64,000 bases of DNA from Gigantopelta aegis (Eukaryota > Mollusca > Gastropoda > Neomphalida > Peltospiridae). Numbering within the stretch: the stretch's first letter is position 1; every line of letters starts with the position of its first letter. This document shows, piece after piece, positions 31,020 through 43,000 of the stretch. Position numbers and translations under genes: made by a program. The DNA lies in the NCBI RefSeq assembly GCF_016097555.1, contig NC_054706.1, forward strand, positions 75,672,218 through 75,736,217, in the 5' to 3' direction. The notes beneath the pieces were generated by a model. It saw only the letters and a list, made by a program, of their open reading frames with translations, was not told the DNA's origin and made no database searches.

Positions 31020-31790
31020 CCACTGGACTGCCATCTAACTCTTATAATGAATAAAGTTAAAACATATTAAAAGATATTGTTGTGTATAACAACTCAAATA
31101 ACATATATATATTTTTTAAAGTATATGTAAAAAAAAAAAAAAAAAAAGCTTCTTAAATTACAATCAAATTATATAGATTAAATATATTTTTTAATGAAAG
31201 GGATGAAGCCAAAATAAAAGAACAGCCATGCAATCGATAATACATTACATGAAGACAAGTCAGTACTGCACGTGCATTACCGTGACTGTTCTATCAGTTG
31301 TCTTCATACCTGCATCAAAAATAAGATTTAACCTATGCAAAGAAACCTTTTTCTTTTTTTTTCAAATTACTTATTTTTTCAGTTTTTAAAACATATTTTT
31401 GTTTGAGTTGGTATGGGTTTAAAACTTAATCGTACGTTTTTATATGAATTTTAACATTATTCATTAGAGTTATAAGCCAATAAATCGCTTCCCTTTTAAC
31501 GTAAATGGACTAGACATAATACTAAAACATATTCCAGAAATCACCTACTATTTATACATTGGTTACAATTAAAGTACATTCACTGGGATAACTTTTGTCC
31601 TTTCAAAACCTGGTATTTTTAATTGTTATACCCCTCGCATAATCTTTCCGTAATTAACTCTAGAATAATAATTTTAAAAAGTTGATTTCGACTAGTATAC
31701 GTGTAAAAAATTAAAATAAATATTTTTGGCGGAATCCGCCACCATTACAATTTTGATATGTAGGAATTAAATTTTGTTAAATGGTGTTCC
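31020..31790. other. AT-rich stretch, nothing recognised
   Basis: Contains a poly-A run near 31129-31147 and otherwise unique AT-rich DNA. Confidence 0.3.
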
Positions 31791-31797
31791 TGATCAT

Positions 31798-31940
31798 ATA
31801 GACTGGATGTCAAACATTTGATAATTCTGACAGATAGGCCTTTGTTGTACCAATTGTGGGACCGAGAAATGGACTCACCGACGGGGATCGATCCTAAACC
31901 GATTGCGTATTCTGACGAGCTATTTACCACTGGGCTAAAA
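31798..31940 (-). mobile_element. SINE family B fragment, internally deleted
   Basis: GGATGTCAAACATTTGATAA, then directly GACCGAGAAATGGACTCACC and inverted head GGGGATCGATCC and TTACCACTGGGCTA. Most of the body is missing. Confidence 0.75.
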
Positions 31941-31945
31941 ATGGA

Positions 31946-32190
31946 AGAAATGTTTTATTTAACGACGCACTCAACACATTTTAATTACGGTTATATAGCG
32001 TCGGACATATGGTTAAAGACCACAGAGATAATTACAGCGGAAACCGGTCTTGGGCTACTCTTCTTCTTCTTTTTTTGACACTAACGTTTTAGTTGTCGAG
32101 CATTGGCTGGAACAAGAAATAGGCCAATGGGCTTACCGACAGGGATCGATCCTAGACGGATCGCGCCTCAAGCAAGCACTTTACCCGTCT
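31946..32190 (-). mobile_element. SINE family C, nearly full length
   Basis: Inverted tail AAATGTTTTATTTAACGACG and CACTCAACACATTTTAATTA, body GGGCTACTCTTC, inverted head GGGATCGATCCTAGACGGAT. It sits back to back with the family B fragment on its left. Confidence 0.8.
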
Positions 32191-32399
32191 CGCCCCTAAA
32201 ATAAGAGGGGTAAAAGTACATAAAGAAATCTAACAGCGTTAAAACGGCGTGTCAAAATTGTTTGTGGCATATATTTTTTGCAGAGCCACCAATTATTTCA
32301 TTGAACTTTTAAATATCTATATTTAACACAGTATACTGTTATTTTCGGAAGTTCCAAGATTTGTAACATTCCCTAAAAAATATTCCAATAAAAACATTA

Positions 32400-32481
32400 C
32401 GTCGCCGACAGGATTCGAACCTGTGCGGGGAAACCCCAATGGATTTCGAGTCCATCGCCTTAACCACTCGGCCACGACGAC
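32400..32481 (-). tRNA. tRNA-Ser(CGA)
   Basis: 82-nt serine tRNA, type II. The acceptor GTCGTCG pairs with CGGCGAC (with one T:G pair), followed by discriminator G. The D arm is TGGCCGAGTGGTTAAGGCGA; the anticodon arm ATGGA-CTCGAAA-TCCAT gives anticodon CGA. A long variable arm GGGG/CCCC and the T arm CAGGTTCGAATCCTG follow. It has no intron and no CCA in the DNA. Downstream on the minus strand a TTTTT run (about 32391-32395) can serve as the pol III terminator. All stems pair, unlike the SINE heads nearby, so it should be functional. Confidence 0.96.
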
Positions 32482-32489
32482 CAATGATA

Positions 32490-33225
32490 AAATGTCTCAT
32501 TAATATAGTATAGTACAGTAAAGCACATCCTGTTGGCAATCAACTTCTTTTTTTTTTTTTTGTAGGTTATTATTAAATTGTTTTTTAATACAAACGGTGG
32601 ATGCAATCATTGTCAGCGACAATACACACGTTTGTGATGTTCAACACTTTTTGGGAGAAAATAAACAAATGTCAGTTCGTATTTATACAAATATTCGCAA
32701 AAATTAGGTGTATTTTAAAACTGACTGTTTGTGCACGCAAACACGATACATATGATACAATTTATAGGCCTATCATCCTTATTAATATTATGTCATTGTG
32801 GACTATTATTCTGTTGCAAATGTACTATAGTATTAAACGAGCTGCAATATTATTTAGATCACCTACGACGTCAACAAACAATAATTAACTCACTGACTCA
32901 GCCATTATAGGTATTTTCGTTCTTTACTCTACCGGCTCCCACTCATTTAAATAACCGCAATTAATGACAACTCAGTCGTAACTACGAATGTAAAGGTAAA
33001 GTCTGATACAGCATCGGGTGGACCAGGCCCATTGGAACGGTATTCAAAAGGGAGGGGCACGCAAGCCCATTTTGTTTTTGTTACTGGCTCCCCCCCCCCC
33101 CCTTTAATTCAAATTTTTTTTTTTTTGGGGGGGAGGTATTTTAAAAGGTGGAGTGACCCCGCTCCCCATCAAGGTTCGTACGAACCATCTTAGAACTCTA
33201 CATAAATAGGCCTACATGTACTGTA
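32490..33225. other. Non-coding stretch, nothing recognised
   Basis: A C-run and T-run near 33090-33130 lie in a diverged repeat-like piece (33030-33180). No gene was recognised. Confidence 0.3.
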
Positions 33226-33228
33226 AAA

Positions 33229-33535
33229 GGTCAAGTTGTTTTAACGACACCAGTAGAGCATATTGATTTATCAATTATTTTACTAAATAAAATATCCAAC
33301 ATTTGTGACGGTCTTCAGAGGAAATGTGCTACATTTCCCTATTATTAATAAGGAATCTTTAATTTATATGCCCTTCCCAGACAGGACAGCACATACCACA
33401 ACCTTTGATATACCTGTCTCGGGACACTGGTTGGGATGGGAAAACCCAATCAGAGAATGGATCCACGGATGAGATTCGATCCTTCAACCAGATCAAGGAC
33501 CTTAGGTAAGCACTACAAACTAAACTAAGTCCCAC
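33229..33535 (-). mobile_element. SINE, family B-type body with different head
   Basis: Inverted tail TTGTTTTAACGACACCAGTA, body GACAGCACATACCACAACCT, inverted head with GAGATTCGATCC and AACTAAACTAAGTCCCACCC. Confidence 0.8.
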
Positions 33536-33729
33536 CCTGCCTAGCTATGACACGGTCGCAGGACTCGAAATTGAAATAATTGTACACACTGTACACTTGT
33601 CTCTTAAAAATTAACCAGTAATTTGTTTTATGATAGTTTTAGTATGCAGATTTCTATTTCACCTGTTAGGTATAAAACAACTGCTTTTTGATTTTCAAAG
33701 CTTGCTATTTCGAGCCGGTTCTCCCACTT

Positions 33730-33955
33730 TGCCAAGCTATAACACTGAAAGGATTTTTCTTACCCTGTATATACTAATATAGATGTTATCCCATCCTGTC
33801 AATAACTTTGACACAGTAGATGATTTTTTTTTAACACTGCCAAACTATCACACTACTTATTTCTCCAACCCTGTATATAACAATATAGATGTTCTCCCAT
33901 CCTGTCAATAACTTTGACACTGTAGATGGTTCTTCCACACTGCCTAGCTACCAGG
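33730..33955 (+). repeat. 106-bp tandem duplication
   Basis: Two copies containing CCTGTATATACTAATATAGA-type sequence and CCCATCCTGTCAATAACTTT. The AGATGTT landmark is at 33781 and 33887. Partial third copies start at both edges (GCCTAGCTATGACAC, TGCCTAGCTACC). Confidence 0.8.
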
Positions 33956-33984
33956 CAATTGTCCAATAAATGGATGTATTCCAG

Positions 33985-34268
33985 TGGTGAAGTGCTCATC
34001 CGAGGTGTGGTTGGGGGCATGAGGGTAAATCTAATTCCAGACAGTGCTCCACAACTGGTATAGCAAACGCGGTGCTACTTTACTATCCTGTCTTTGGGAT
34101 GGTGCATGTAAAAGATCCCTTGTTGGTAATAAAAAAACAGCAGCCCATGACTTGGTGGCTGCGGGTTTCCTCTCATTTACCTGTGTGGTTTTTAACCTGA
34201 TGTCCAATTCCATACAGCCATAATTAAAAATGTATAGTACATCGTTAAATAAACCATATTCCTTCATT
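33985..34268 (+). mobile_element. SINE family C, full length, diverged
   Basis: Head GGTGAAGTGCTCATCCGAGG, body CCACAACTGGTATAGCAAAC and GGGATGGTGCATGTAAAAGA, family C-type tail (CATCGTTAAATAAACCATAT). Confidence 0.75.
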
Positions 34269-34994
34269 TGTAAAAATGGTGAACATCATAAAGAGAAAAC
34301 TTCAATTTATTTACAGTAATATTACAATTAATACACACTTAATTAACTGATAAATGAAATATGATATACAATGAGTAAGCTTGCTTAAGAAAAAACACAT
34401 CAAACAGATTATATAACCTGATTTACACTAACGAGACAAGATCTTCGTAGAATCCTGTCAACTAATATACACAATTCTCAAAACTGAAATGAATATTAAT
34501 GTGTACATGCACACACTTGTATATATGTAATCCAACTAACAGAAAGAAATGAATGCAAAAATCATAGAATGAAAAAGAAAAGATGAAGAAGAAAAAGGTT
34601 AATCTATATAACAAAATGATGACACTGCTATCTATTAAATTCATCAAAATTACCTAAGAAGTAAAGGGACATCTAAGACAGAGCAACAAAATATATTTAT
34701 CACTGAATACACACACATTCATCACACAAATATCAAATTAATCCAAAGAAAGCTTTTAAGCTTGTTTAGTTTTGACTAGTTTTTACACTTGAATTTAGTC
34801 ACAAAATGTCAAAACATTTTGAATTGTAACATTACACTTGATGTTGTTTGAGTTGAAAAATTATTATTTTTATTAAACACTACTGTAAAAGGATATGGTT
34901 TACAGATTTTCCTATTGCCTAGCTAAGAGAAATTAAAACTCTAGAAAAATCTTTTTCTCCATTATTATTACATGAATGCAGGACATATCAAACA

Positions 34995-35262
34995 CTTTTA
35001 TTTTGTTTAACACCACCACTAAAGCATACTGATTTATTAATAACCACTATTGCATGTCAAACATTAGGTAATTCTGACATTTTTCCATTAGCAGCAAGGG
35101 ATATTTTATATGTACTTTTCCACAGACAGGATAGCACATACCACATCCTTTGATATACATGTTGTTATGCACTAGTTGGGATTAGAAAACCCCCACTGAG
35201 GGGGTTTGATCCTATGGACAAAGCATCTCAGGCAAGTACTCTAGTGACTTAGCTAGATCTTT
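34995..35262 (-). mobile_element. SINE family B, full length, diverged
   Basis: Inverted tail TTTTGTTTAACACCACCACT, body CCATTAGCAGCAAGGGATAT, inverted head GGGGGTTTGATCC and GTGACTTAGCTAG. Confidence 0.8.
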
Positions 35263-35529
35263 CCAACCAGTATATATCAAGTAGATGGAATATGGACATC
35301 GATATCAGCTTCAATGTATCATAGAGTTCATGGCACCAATTCAGCCCTCGAAAAACTGTTGCAAAATTGATCAGCAAACACATTTTTATAATTTTCAGGT
35401 ATTTACTTTGTTATTATTCGTACTAAATTGCCATCGCAATATGATCTGAATTTCAACGGCTGCCAAGCTAGCCATCAGACAAGAGAGCAGATGCTTCTGA
35501 GCAATAAAGAGTTATTCTCTACAAACATA

Positions 35530-35562
35530 CACATATATAATATATATATATATATATATATA
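35530..35562. repeat. (TA)n microsatellite
   Basis: Short TA tract. Confidence 0.85.
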
Positions 35563-36360
35563 CTGCCAGTAACAAATCCATTACATGGTTCGACTGTAAA
35601 ATAAAGACATCAAGCTATCTTATGTCCACAATAAAATTACAATAAATGTCACATGCACATGCTGTCAAATAAAATAACTTGATCACAACACACAACCAAT
35701 GTAGCACACACAAACATCCAAAGCATTGTTGTATTCACAAATCTACAAGAGAACATTTTGATAAACTCATGAACCACTGTCAAAAGACACCAGATGTCTG
35801 TTTCAGGAGTACAAGTGATTGTTTGCTAGACTGGGTTTGGCACCTAATGTTAGAAACATGTGATGTGATAGCAGATGATAGTTCCAGTCAACTTGTTCCC
35901 GATCACTCAGCCTCCTGAACATACCAGAGGTGACGATTAAAATGACTGCAACCTTGTCTTGTCTTGATTTACCATTTCTCAACACACATTACTTTTCAAA
36001 GAGGTATGGCATGGCATTACCACTTTTTTTGTGTGTGTGGGTTATATTTGTTGTATCTGTAAAAAGCTTGTGACAACTGAAAATTATTTCACTCGGGCCA
36101 TAAACATGATACGAAATGGAAGCTTGTTTAATATCCTATAATTACAAAATGGTATTATGAATTCACTTGCTTCAAAACAGGTTACAATATGTTTTGTAAG
36201 AAAGAAAACACAAGTTTATTGAAATTGCAAATGCAGTGTCTAGTAATTCTATTACAAATCGTCAGCCTCTCAGTATAATTCCCCAACTCATTTTTAAAGC
36301 TTGTGAGAAAATTAAAAACCTATTCGTAAATTAAAAGATTTCTTTAAAGATTAGAACAAA

Positions 36361-36476
36361 TAGGCCCAAATTTACAAAGCTTGTTTCAGACTTACACATG
36401 TGTAACTAAGTACATTTACTATGCTTAAACAACAGCATTAATTTTAAGAAAAACAGGCTTAGTAAATTTGGCCTAT
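36361..36476. mobile_element. Short MITE with TAGGCCCAAATTTAC ends
   Basis: TAGGCCCAAATTTACAAAGC at the left and GCTTAGTAAATTTGGCCTA at the right are inverted repeats of about 19 bp bounding a 116-bp element. Confidence 0.7.
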
Positions 36477-38199
36477 ATTGTTTTCTTCAAAAAATCTTTG
36501 AAGAATTCATTTGTTGTTTTCTTCTTCACCCCACTCTCCCAATAACTCTAAATATGAGTTAGGTAACTACGCTGAGACTGACACAATTTTGTTTCTTTTT
36601 TATAACTAGGGATGTACTATACAGATATCATCCTCGAAAAAATATTGAAACACACTGAGTGAGTGAGTGAGTGAGAACTCTCTGTACGTACCCATATACC
36701 ACACACAGTTCGGCACGTCTTTCCAGTCCGGTCTCTGGGATGGCCAGAGACCCGACCCGGGACATTACACAGCAAACAACACAATGAGAACACCGTGATT
36801 GTTCCAGTCTCTTGTATTCTACTGTCAACTACATTTATATACAATTGTTAGATGCATATATCAGATTACATATACTTCTCGGTACGTAATGAAGGTATGA
36901 TACAATGTAAATAAACACTCTGGATTACAATCAACGCTCAACACCATTCAGCAGAAATAAATAACGAACATAAGATTTGTTCAACATCATAAGCAATAAA
37001 TAATGTAATATACACATGTTAATCATTAGAAACATACACACAAATAAATGTTTTAAAGTATGAACTTGATTATCAAATGTTTTTTTACAACTTTTTTCAC
37101 TTTCAGACCATTTGATGTCCGCTACAGTCTTACTAGTAAATCTTACTAGTCCAATCTTAGCCTAAGCATTCTAGTTTTACTCCTTTGCTATGTACTTCAT
37201 TGTAAAATAACAATGTTGTTGAATAGTAGAATCACAAGTAAGTGTATGCACAGTAAATGACTACACCTACAATGGTCCAACATGAAAACATTTAGTCTAT
37301 CCGTTTTAATACTGAACTGCCATATAGAATATCTCTGTAAAATATTTACATTTTAGTTTTATACATTAAGTCAATATTTAAATTGTCAATTTATGTGAAC
37401 CAAGGTCCAATTTGGTAAACATATTCAAATAAATAAATGTGCCAAACAACTAATTGGAAAACTGTTTAAAAGGTATTTGGAAAGAAAACCACGTGTCCAG
37501 TTGCCGATGGGATTATTTGTCCGACTGAAACCCTTACTTGTGATGTCCATGTTTGATGGCAGCCCTTTTGATTAATTTGACAAAAACATTAGTTGACTTA
37601 TCAAAGAGTTAGTTGAGACCACAGTGCTCTCATTAAACTGCAGATGGTTGACTGCTTTACATGTTTTCGAAATTAATCTCAAAGTCTGTTTCAAATGAGG
37701 TATGTTTTTGTGATTCACTGCTCTGCTCATATGACTACTGTCAAAATGTACAAGTATTAGTTTAATACAATATTATGGTATTATGAATGGGTGTGGATCC
37801 AGTGGTGTGGCAGGTGTGTGTGTGTGCAAGCCACACACTTTTTTTTAAAGCCGTCTAAAAAAAAGAAAAGAAAAAAAAAGAAGCCTGGGCTGAATTCATC
37901 CCGACCGAGCAGAAAAACGTCCACTAGACTGGTTTATGCACTTCACGCTAAACCAAATGGCCACATTGGCAACCAGTGAAATGTTCGCAGGCTAAACTTT
38001 GGGCTGTTCAAACACATTTTCCCATGTCCGGCACCCATCATCCTAACCCCTCCAAAACCCTTGGATCGGCACCTGATAAAGTAGACATCTAACAACTCCC
38101 ACACTATTTTGTTGTATATATTTACACGTCACTGCAAGACACGTTTCACTCAAAACTATTCTGTGTTTTCCATGGCTAACATACACTCTTTTTACAAAT

Positions 38200-38660
38200 A
38201 TTCACTGTATCTAGGTACACACACTTTACAAGTACTCATGTTACACATGTACTCAGTATTATATAGATCTACACCTCATACAGGTACTCACATTATTATA
38301 TAAGTATTCAAAGTTCACAGGTACTCATCTGAAACAAGTATTTATTTAATACAGGTACTCACATTATTATATAAGTATTCAAAGTTCACAGGTACTCATC
38401 TGAAACAAGTATTTATTTAATACAGGTACTCACATTAATATATAAGTATTCAAAGTTCACAGGTACTCATCTTAAACAAGTATTTATTTAATACAAGGAC
38501 TCATATCAGTATTATATAAAGACACAGATACTCATCTGAAACAAGTATTTGTTTAATACAAGGACTCATATCAGTATTATATAAAGACACAGATACTCGT
38601 CTTAAACAAGTGTTTATTTAATACAAGGACTCATATCAGTATTATATAAAGACACTCATA
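38200..38660. repeat. 71-bp minisatellite in the 3' flank of GET4
   Basis: Unit AAGTATTCAAAGTTCACAGG, TACTCATCTGAAACAAGTAT, TTATTTAATACAGGTACTCA. AAGTATTC starts at 38302, 38373 and 38444 give a 71-bp period. A variant unit with AAGGACTCATATCAGTATTA follows. About six copies. Confidence 0.88.
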
Positions 38661-39537
38661 CTGAAAATCACATTATACAGATTTAATTAACTCATATTTA
38701 TATATTGTCCATTAAAAGGTGTTTTTATGTGCCTATTTTTGACAGATCGTATTATGGTATGGTGTGATCCATCTGTCTGTACATCCATCCATTTTTTTTT
38801 CTTTTTTTTTCTGGAGCATATCTTTGTAATGAAGCCAATTTTTTTTTCATATCTCCTAAGTTCAAAGGCCATAACTGTAAAAAATGAGCAAATCCCCATT
38901 TAAGCCAAACTTCATCTAGCTCATTACATGATAAAGATATAAAAAAAATTCAGCTCAATATTTTGATGCGTTGTGGGGGAAAAAAAAAAATGTCTAGAAA
39001 ACAATATGTAGGAAAGAAGACAGACAGATGGAGACAAACCTATAGTCCCCATCAGTTGGGCCGGAAAGATACTTCAAATATTTTGTGTCGTCGAATCCTT
39101 GAAAATGTCACATTAATCCGTTTATACTAGTGTGTTACTTCCCTTAAGTGCCAATGTTGTTTTTATACTAAACCAGCTTATAGTTTTACTTGATATACAG
39201 CAAGCAGTCACAATTCATATCTATATAATAAATTACAACAGAAAAAAGAGAGAGAGCTACATTACACAATTTGTTTACATGTAAAAAGCAGAAGCCATTT
39301 TTAAACAAGATTAATATATTTGTTAATAAGAGCACATTTTAAGTTCACTAACGTCCTTACATACACTTTTGTAGAACATACCATACATTTAAAATTATAC
39401 CATACAACTTCAAAACCAGACAGGTAAGTAGTTTTCTCAATCTCAAATCGTTGCTTTGTATTATGAAATTGCATTTCATAGGCTTAGGCTTAAACTGTAT
39501 TTACATGCATAAGTCCTTTCAAGTTCGTAACATCCTG

Positions 39538-39714
39538 GCTAGGGATTTTTGAAGCTAACTTGGAGCTATGAAATAAAAAACCATTGTAAGTTGTGACGTC
39601 ACCACAGCACACGCCATAGTGACATCACTACAGCACACGCCATAGTGATGTCATAGCTTACAATAGCTTTATGATTTTGTAGGCTAAGACAGCTTCGTAA
39701 ATATCGGCCCTGCA
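39538..39714. mobile_element. Palindromic MITE (GGGCC...CGAAG family), copy 2
   Basis: Ends AGGGATTTTTGAAGCTAACT and AGCTTCGTAAATATCGGCCC, with the central TGACGTCAC / TGATGTCATAGCTTAC of the 11554 copy. It carries an extra 27-bp internal duplication (ACAGCACACGCCATAGTGAC twice). Confidence 0.8.
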
Positions 39715-39922
39715 TAATAATGCTGAAACTACAACATAGAACAGCTGTAGGTAGAGTGAGTAATGGAACAAACAAAACATGTCTGATCCCACTTTACCTG
39801 CTGAGTAACTGAAAACAACAAAACATAAACAAGTGTTTAGAATAAATAAGTGAAATATGGTGCAGGTGTTAAACATAAACTTTGTTTGTCTTCTTTGTGA
39901 TGTCATGATGCGCTGACGTTGT

Positions 39923-40050
39923 CTAGTCCATGTCAAACTGTGTTTCTGTCTTCGTCGGGGTCATGGCAGCCGCTGCCGTGCTGACTGAAGAGTCGTCATC
40001 GCTAGGACTCTCATCACCACTGCCTTGAAACAAGCTGTTTAATAAGTTAC
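39923..40050 (-). CDS. GET4: GET4 coding exon 9 with stop
   Basis: Acceptor TTGTTTCAG; encodes [20 protein letters not shown] followed by an Ala/Thr/Ser-rich tail ending QFDMD and TAG. The Ser/Asp-rich C-terminus parallels the acidic tail of vertebrate GET4. Confidence 0.95.
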
Positions 40051-43000
40051 CTGAAACAACAACAAAATCAATTACATAAATCAAAAAGTCAATTACATGA
40101 AGGAAAACCAAAACCAACCGAAGAACATGTACAGGGTTAAAATTTTGTGTGTAAAAAGTACGGGTATATCAGAAATCATTTCATATGTGAAATTTAAAGC
40201 AATTTAAATACTCAATACATTATTCTTTACAATAAAAATGATAAACGTGTTATAACAGAAATAAAAATTCCATGGCATTGAATGTCTTACCTACTATAAA
40301 CTTCAAATGCATGTTAAAAAAATTCCATAGGTGTAACTATACACCAAGTTTGAGTGATCTTGGAAAAATCGGAGCTAAATGAGGAAACACTCCAGCTGGA
40401 AATACCTTTATCTCGCCTCAAATTAAACCTCTTCACTAAACACACTAATCCCAACATGGATTAGTGTACAAGATATGACACACATAATTAAGCATGGTAG
40501 GCAGTTTATTTTAATTCCATGTACCACATATTATATAGAGAATAACTATATAATGACATAGGATATGGGCTTTATCCTGTGAAGGTAAGAATGGGAAATT
40601 ACATGAGACTTGCCAAGCGGAATTTCTCATTCAGCGTGAACAGGAAAAAGCCCATATCCTACATCATTAACTAGTTATTATTTTTATCCTGCACTCCATA
40701 AACATTAAGGGTAAAAGCTATTATTTCTGCTATTTCAGCTACATTGTATGATGACCTAGAGGTCAAATGATGTCAAAACTCATAATCTGCTACTATATGT
40801 TTATGACTTTGCTTTCATCGGTCATCATAATCGGCCAACAGAAACAGTGGTTGCAGGATAAAATTAAAATACCTGTACAGTCTTTATTGTATACTGACAA
40901 CAACATCTGCTGTGACATCATTTCTATAAAAGCTACAACAAAATGTCCAAGGCGTCATTCCATGAAGCGATCTTAGCGCTACGATCACCTTTAGTGCATT
41001 ACTACCTTATGCACTTAAGGTGATCTTAGCACTAAGATCGCTTTGTGGAATGGGACCCAGGTCCTGTAAACAGCTTCACTATGCATGGCTGATCTGAGAT
41101 CCACTTACCCAAATGTACCGCAAACAGTCTAGTCTGTCTTATTTTCAGTAAATTCAAATATCAATAATATAATAGAATAAACCTCTTACCGAAAAAACCT
41201 TGTTGAGTGTTCTGAGGTGGTGGCAAACCAAACCATAACTGACCAATTTTATCCAAATACTGAAAAAAACCCAACAACAATAAAAACACATTGGTTATCT
41301 ATTTGATTAAACAATATATATATTTCTAATGAATGTAACTTCCAACAACCTACAACTGGTTCTGAGTGTATCACCAAGTTTTATAATGGAGAAATTAAAT
41401 TAATCATTTAGTAACAACAGCTATTAAATTAATCATCAAGTATATCAAGGGTCATAACTTTAAATAAAGCTTTATTTAGTGATCTCAAACAGTTAGCAGT
41501 GTGCATGAATGCTTGTTTTAGCTAGAATTTGTAAAAAGAAAAGAAATGTCTATTTAACAACACCTCAGCACATTTCAACCTACATATAATTCAGGGTTCA
41601 TACACTTAAAGGAAACATGTCACGTAACCCATATTTGCACCAACCATGTACAATTAATTATAAATTGAATCACCTAAAAAAAAAAAAAAAAAATTAAAAT
41701 TAATTACTTAAAATATCTCCATAAAAAACCCCCAGATACGAGCTGTTAGCGGAAATTGCCGATCTTTAATGAGCAGGGCAATCTCGAGGTCCGTGACGTC
41801 AGAGACGCGTCGCTTGATCTGAAGCCTTACACTTAAAAGCATTAGTCCGTACCACTCATAAAGAATCTAAGACTTGCACAGCTTACCAAAACAATGAGTG
41901 TTCGTTCGCAAAACGTTTTGCTGTATTAATATGAGCTGTTAGTAAATAAATGTGTGTCAGTGATACTGAAGAAAAAACGGATAGCGAGTCGGAGGGTGGA
42001 GAAACCGATGGTGTCAGACCAGACCGGTCGACCAATTTACAGCCCGGAGCCCGAAAGTAACCAGGAGACAAAACCAAAACTCGGATGCTAATGCCGAGGT
42101 GTATACTGTTCATATTTAGCATAAAGATACACCTCGATATGATGTATTTAAATATGTAAAAAATATAAATGTAGGACAAAAAAAGTTGTTGTTTTTTTTT
42201 TTTTTTTTAGAAAATATCGCATTTTTTATGTTCGGGCTGTACATAATGAAATCTGTATGCACAGTGTAAACAAACACCCTAATTTACGACAAGGCCCTTC
42301 ACTTTCATTAACCTGACTTGTAAAATAACATAAATGACTTGAGAGTATAATCAACTTTTAAACTAAATATATTTCTATTTGCATCAATAGAACGAAATGG
42401 GGTTATAGTATTTTTCTCTCATAAAAAACAGTAGCATATTATTAGGCCTATTGGTAGGGTGCGTTAGAGTAAAAACGACCACTCACGATACCCAAGTGAT
42501 AATTTTCTTTTCTTTGGTACTACGTAATTGGTCAGTTTTGTAATTTTAGATGGGAAAGTCTACTTAATCAAGGGTTTTACAGCATTATTTACAGTAATGA
42601 AGCAGGGCGGCTGATAATGTCCATTAACATTGTACTATAGTCGCGACAGGTTACGCCACAATACCCTGTGATCTTAAAAAAACTGGCACGTATTTTGTAC
42701 GTATGTCTAGACCGTGGTAATCACTTACCTGGTCGATACCCTGCAATATACACCTGCCAATCAGGAATCACATGTGCAGGCCACGGAAAGAAAGGACCAA
42801 TTAACCAAAACAACACTCCGATTCTCAAGTCAGCCCGTGGATGAAACATAATAGTTATTTCGACACCCACAGTAGTGGTTTATTTTGTATTGAACTTCGT
42901 GTTGCTTTGGGGCTTCGGGCGACGAGGAACGTTTTTGTGACGTATTCCGACCGAAGATTAAAAACATTATTTAAAATTATTATTGTTTTCTACACGTTTT

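Larger units (their letters stand above)
34269..39922 (-). other. 3' flank or long 3' UTR of GET4, mostly single-copy
   Basis: Compared with the rest of the window this 5.6 kb has few transposons: one SINE at 34995, a MITE at 36361, a MITE at 39538 and a minisatellite at 38200. It could contain a very long 3' UTR. Minus-strand AATAAA signals exist near 34307 and within the minisatellite near 38610, but the true end cannot be placed. 38760-39100 resembles a dispersed repeat (GGCCATAACTGTAAAAAATG, CCATCTGTCTGTACATCC). No further coding exon was recognised. Confidence 0.35.
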
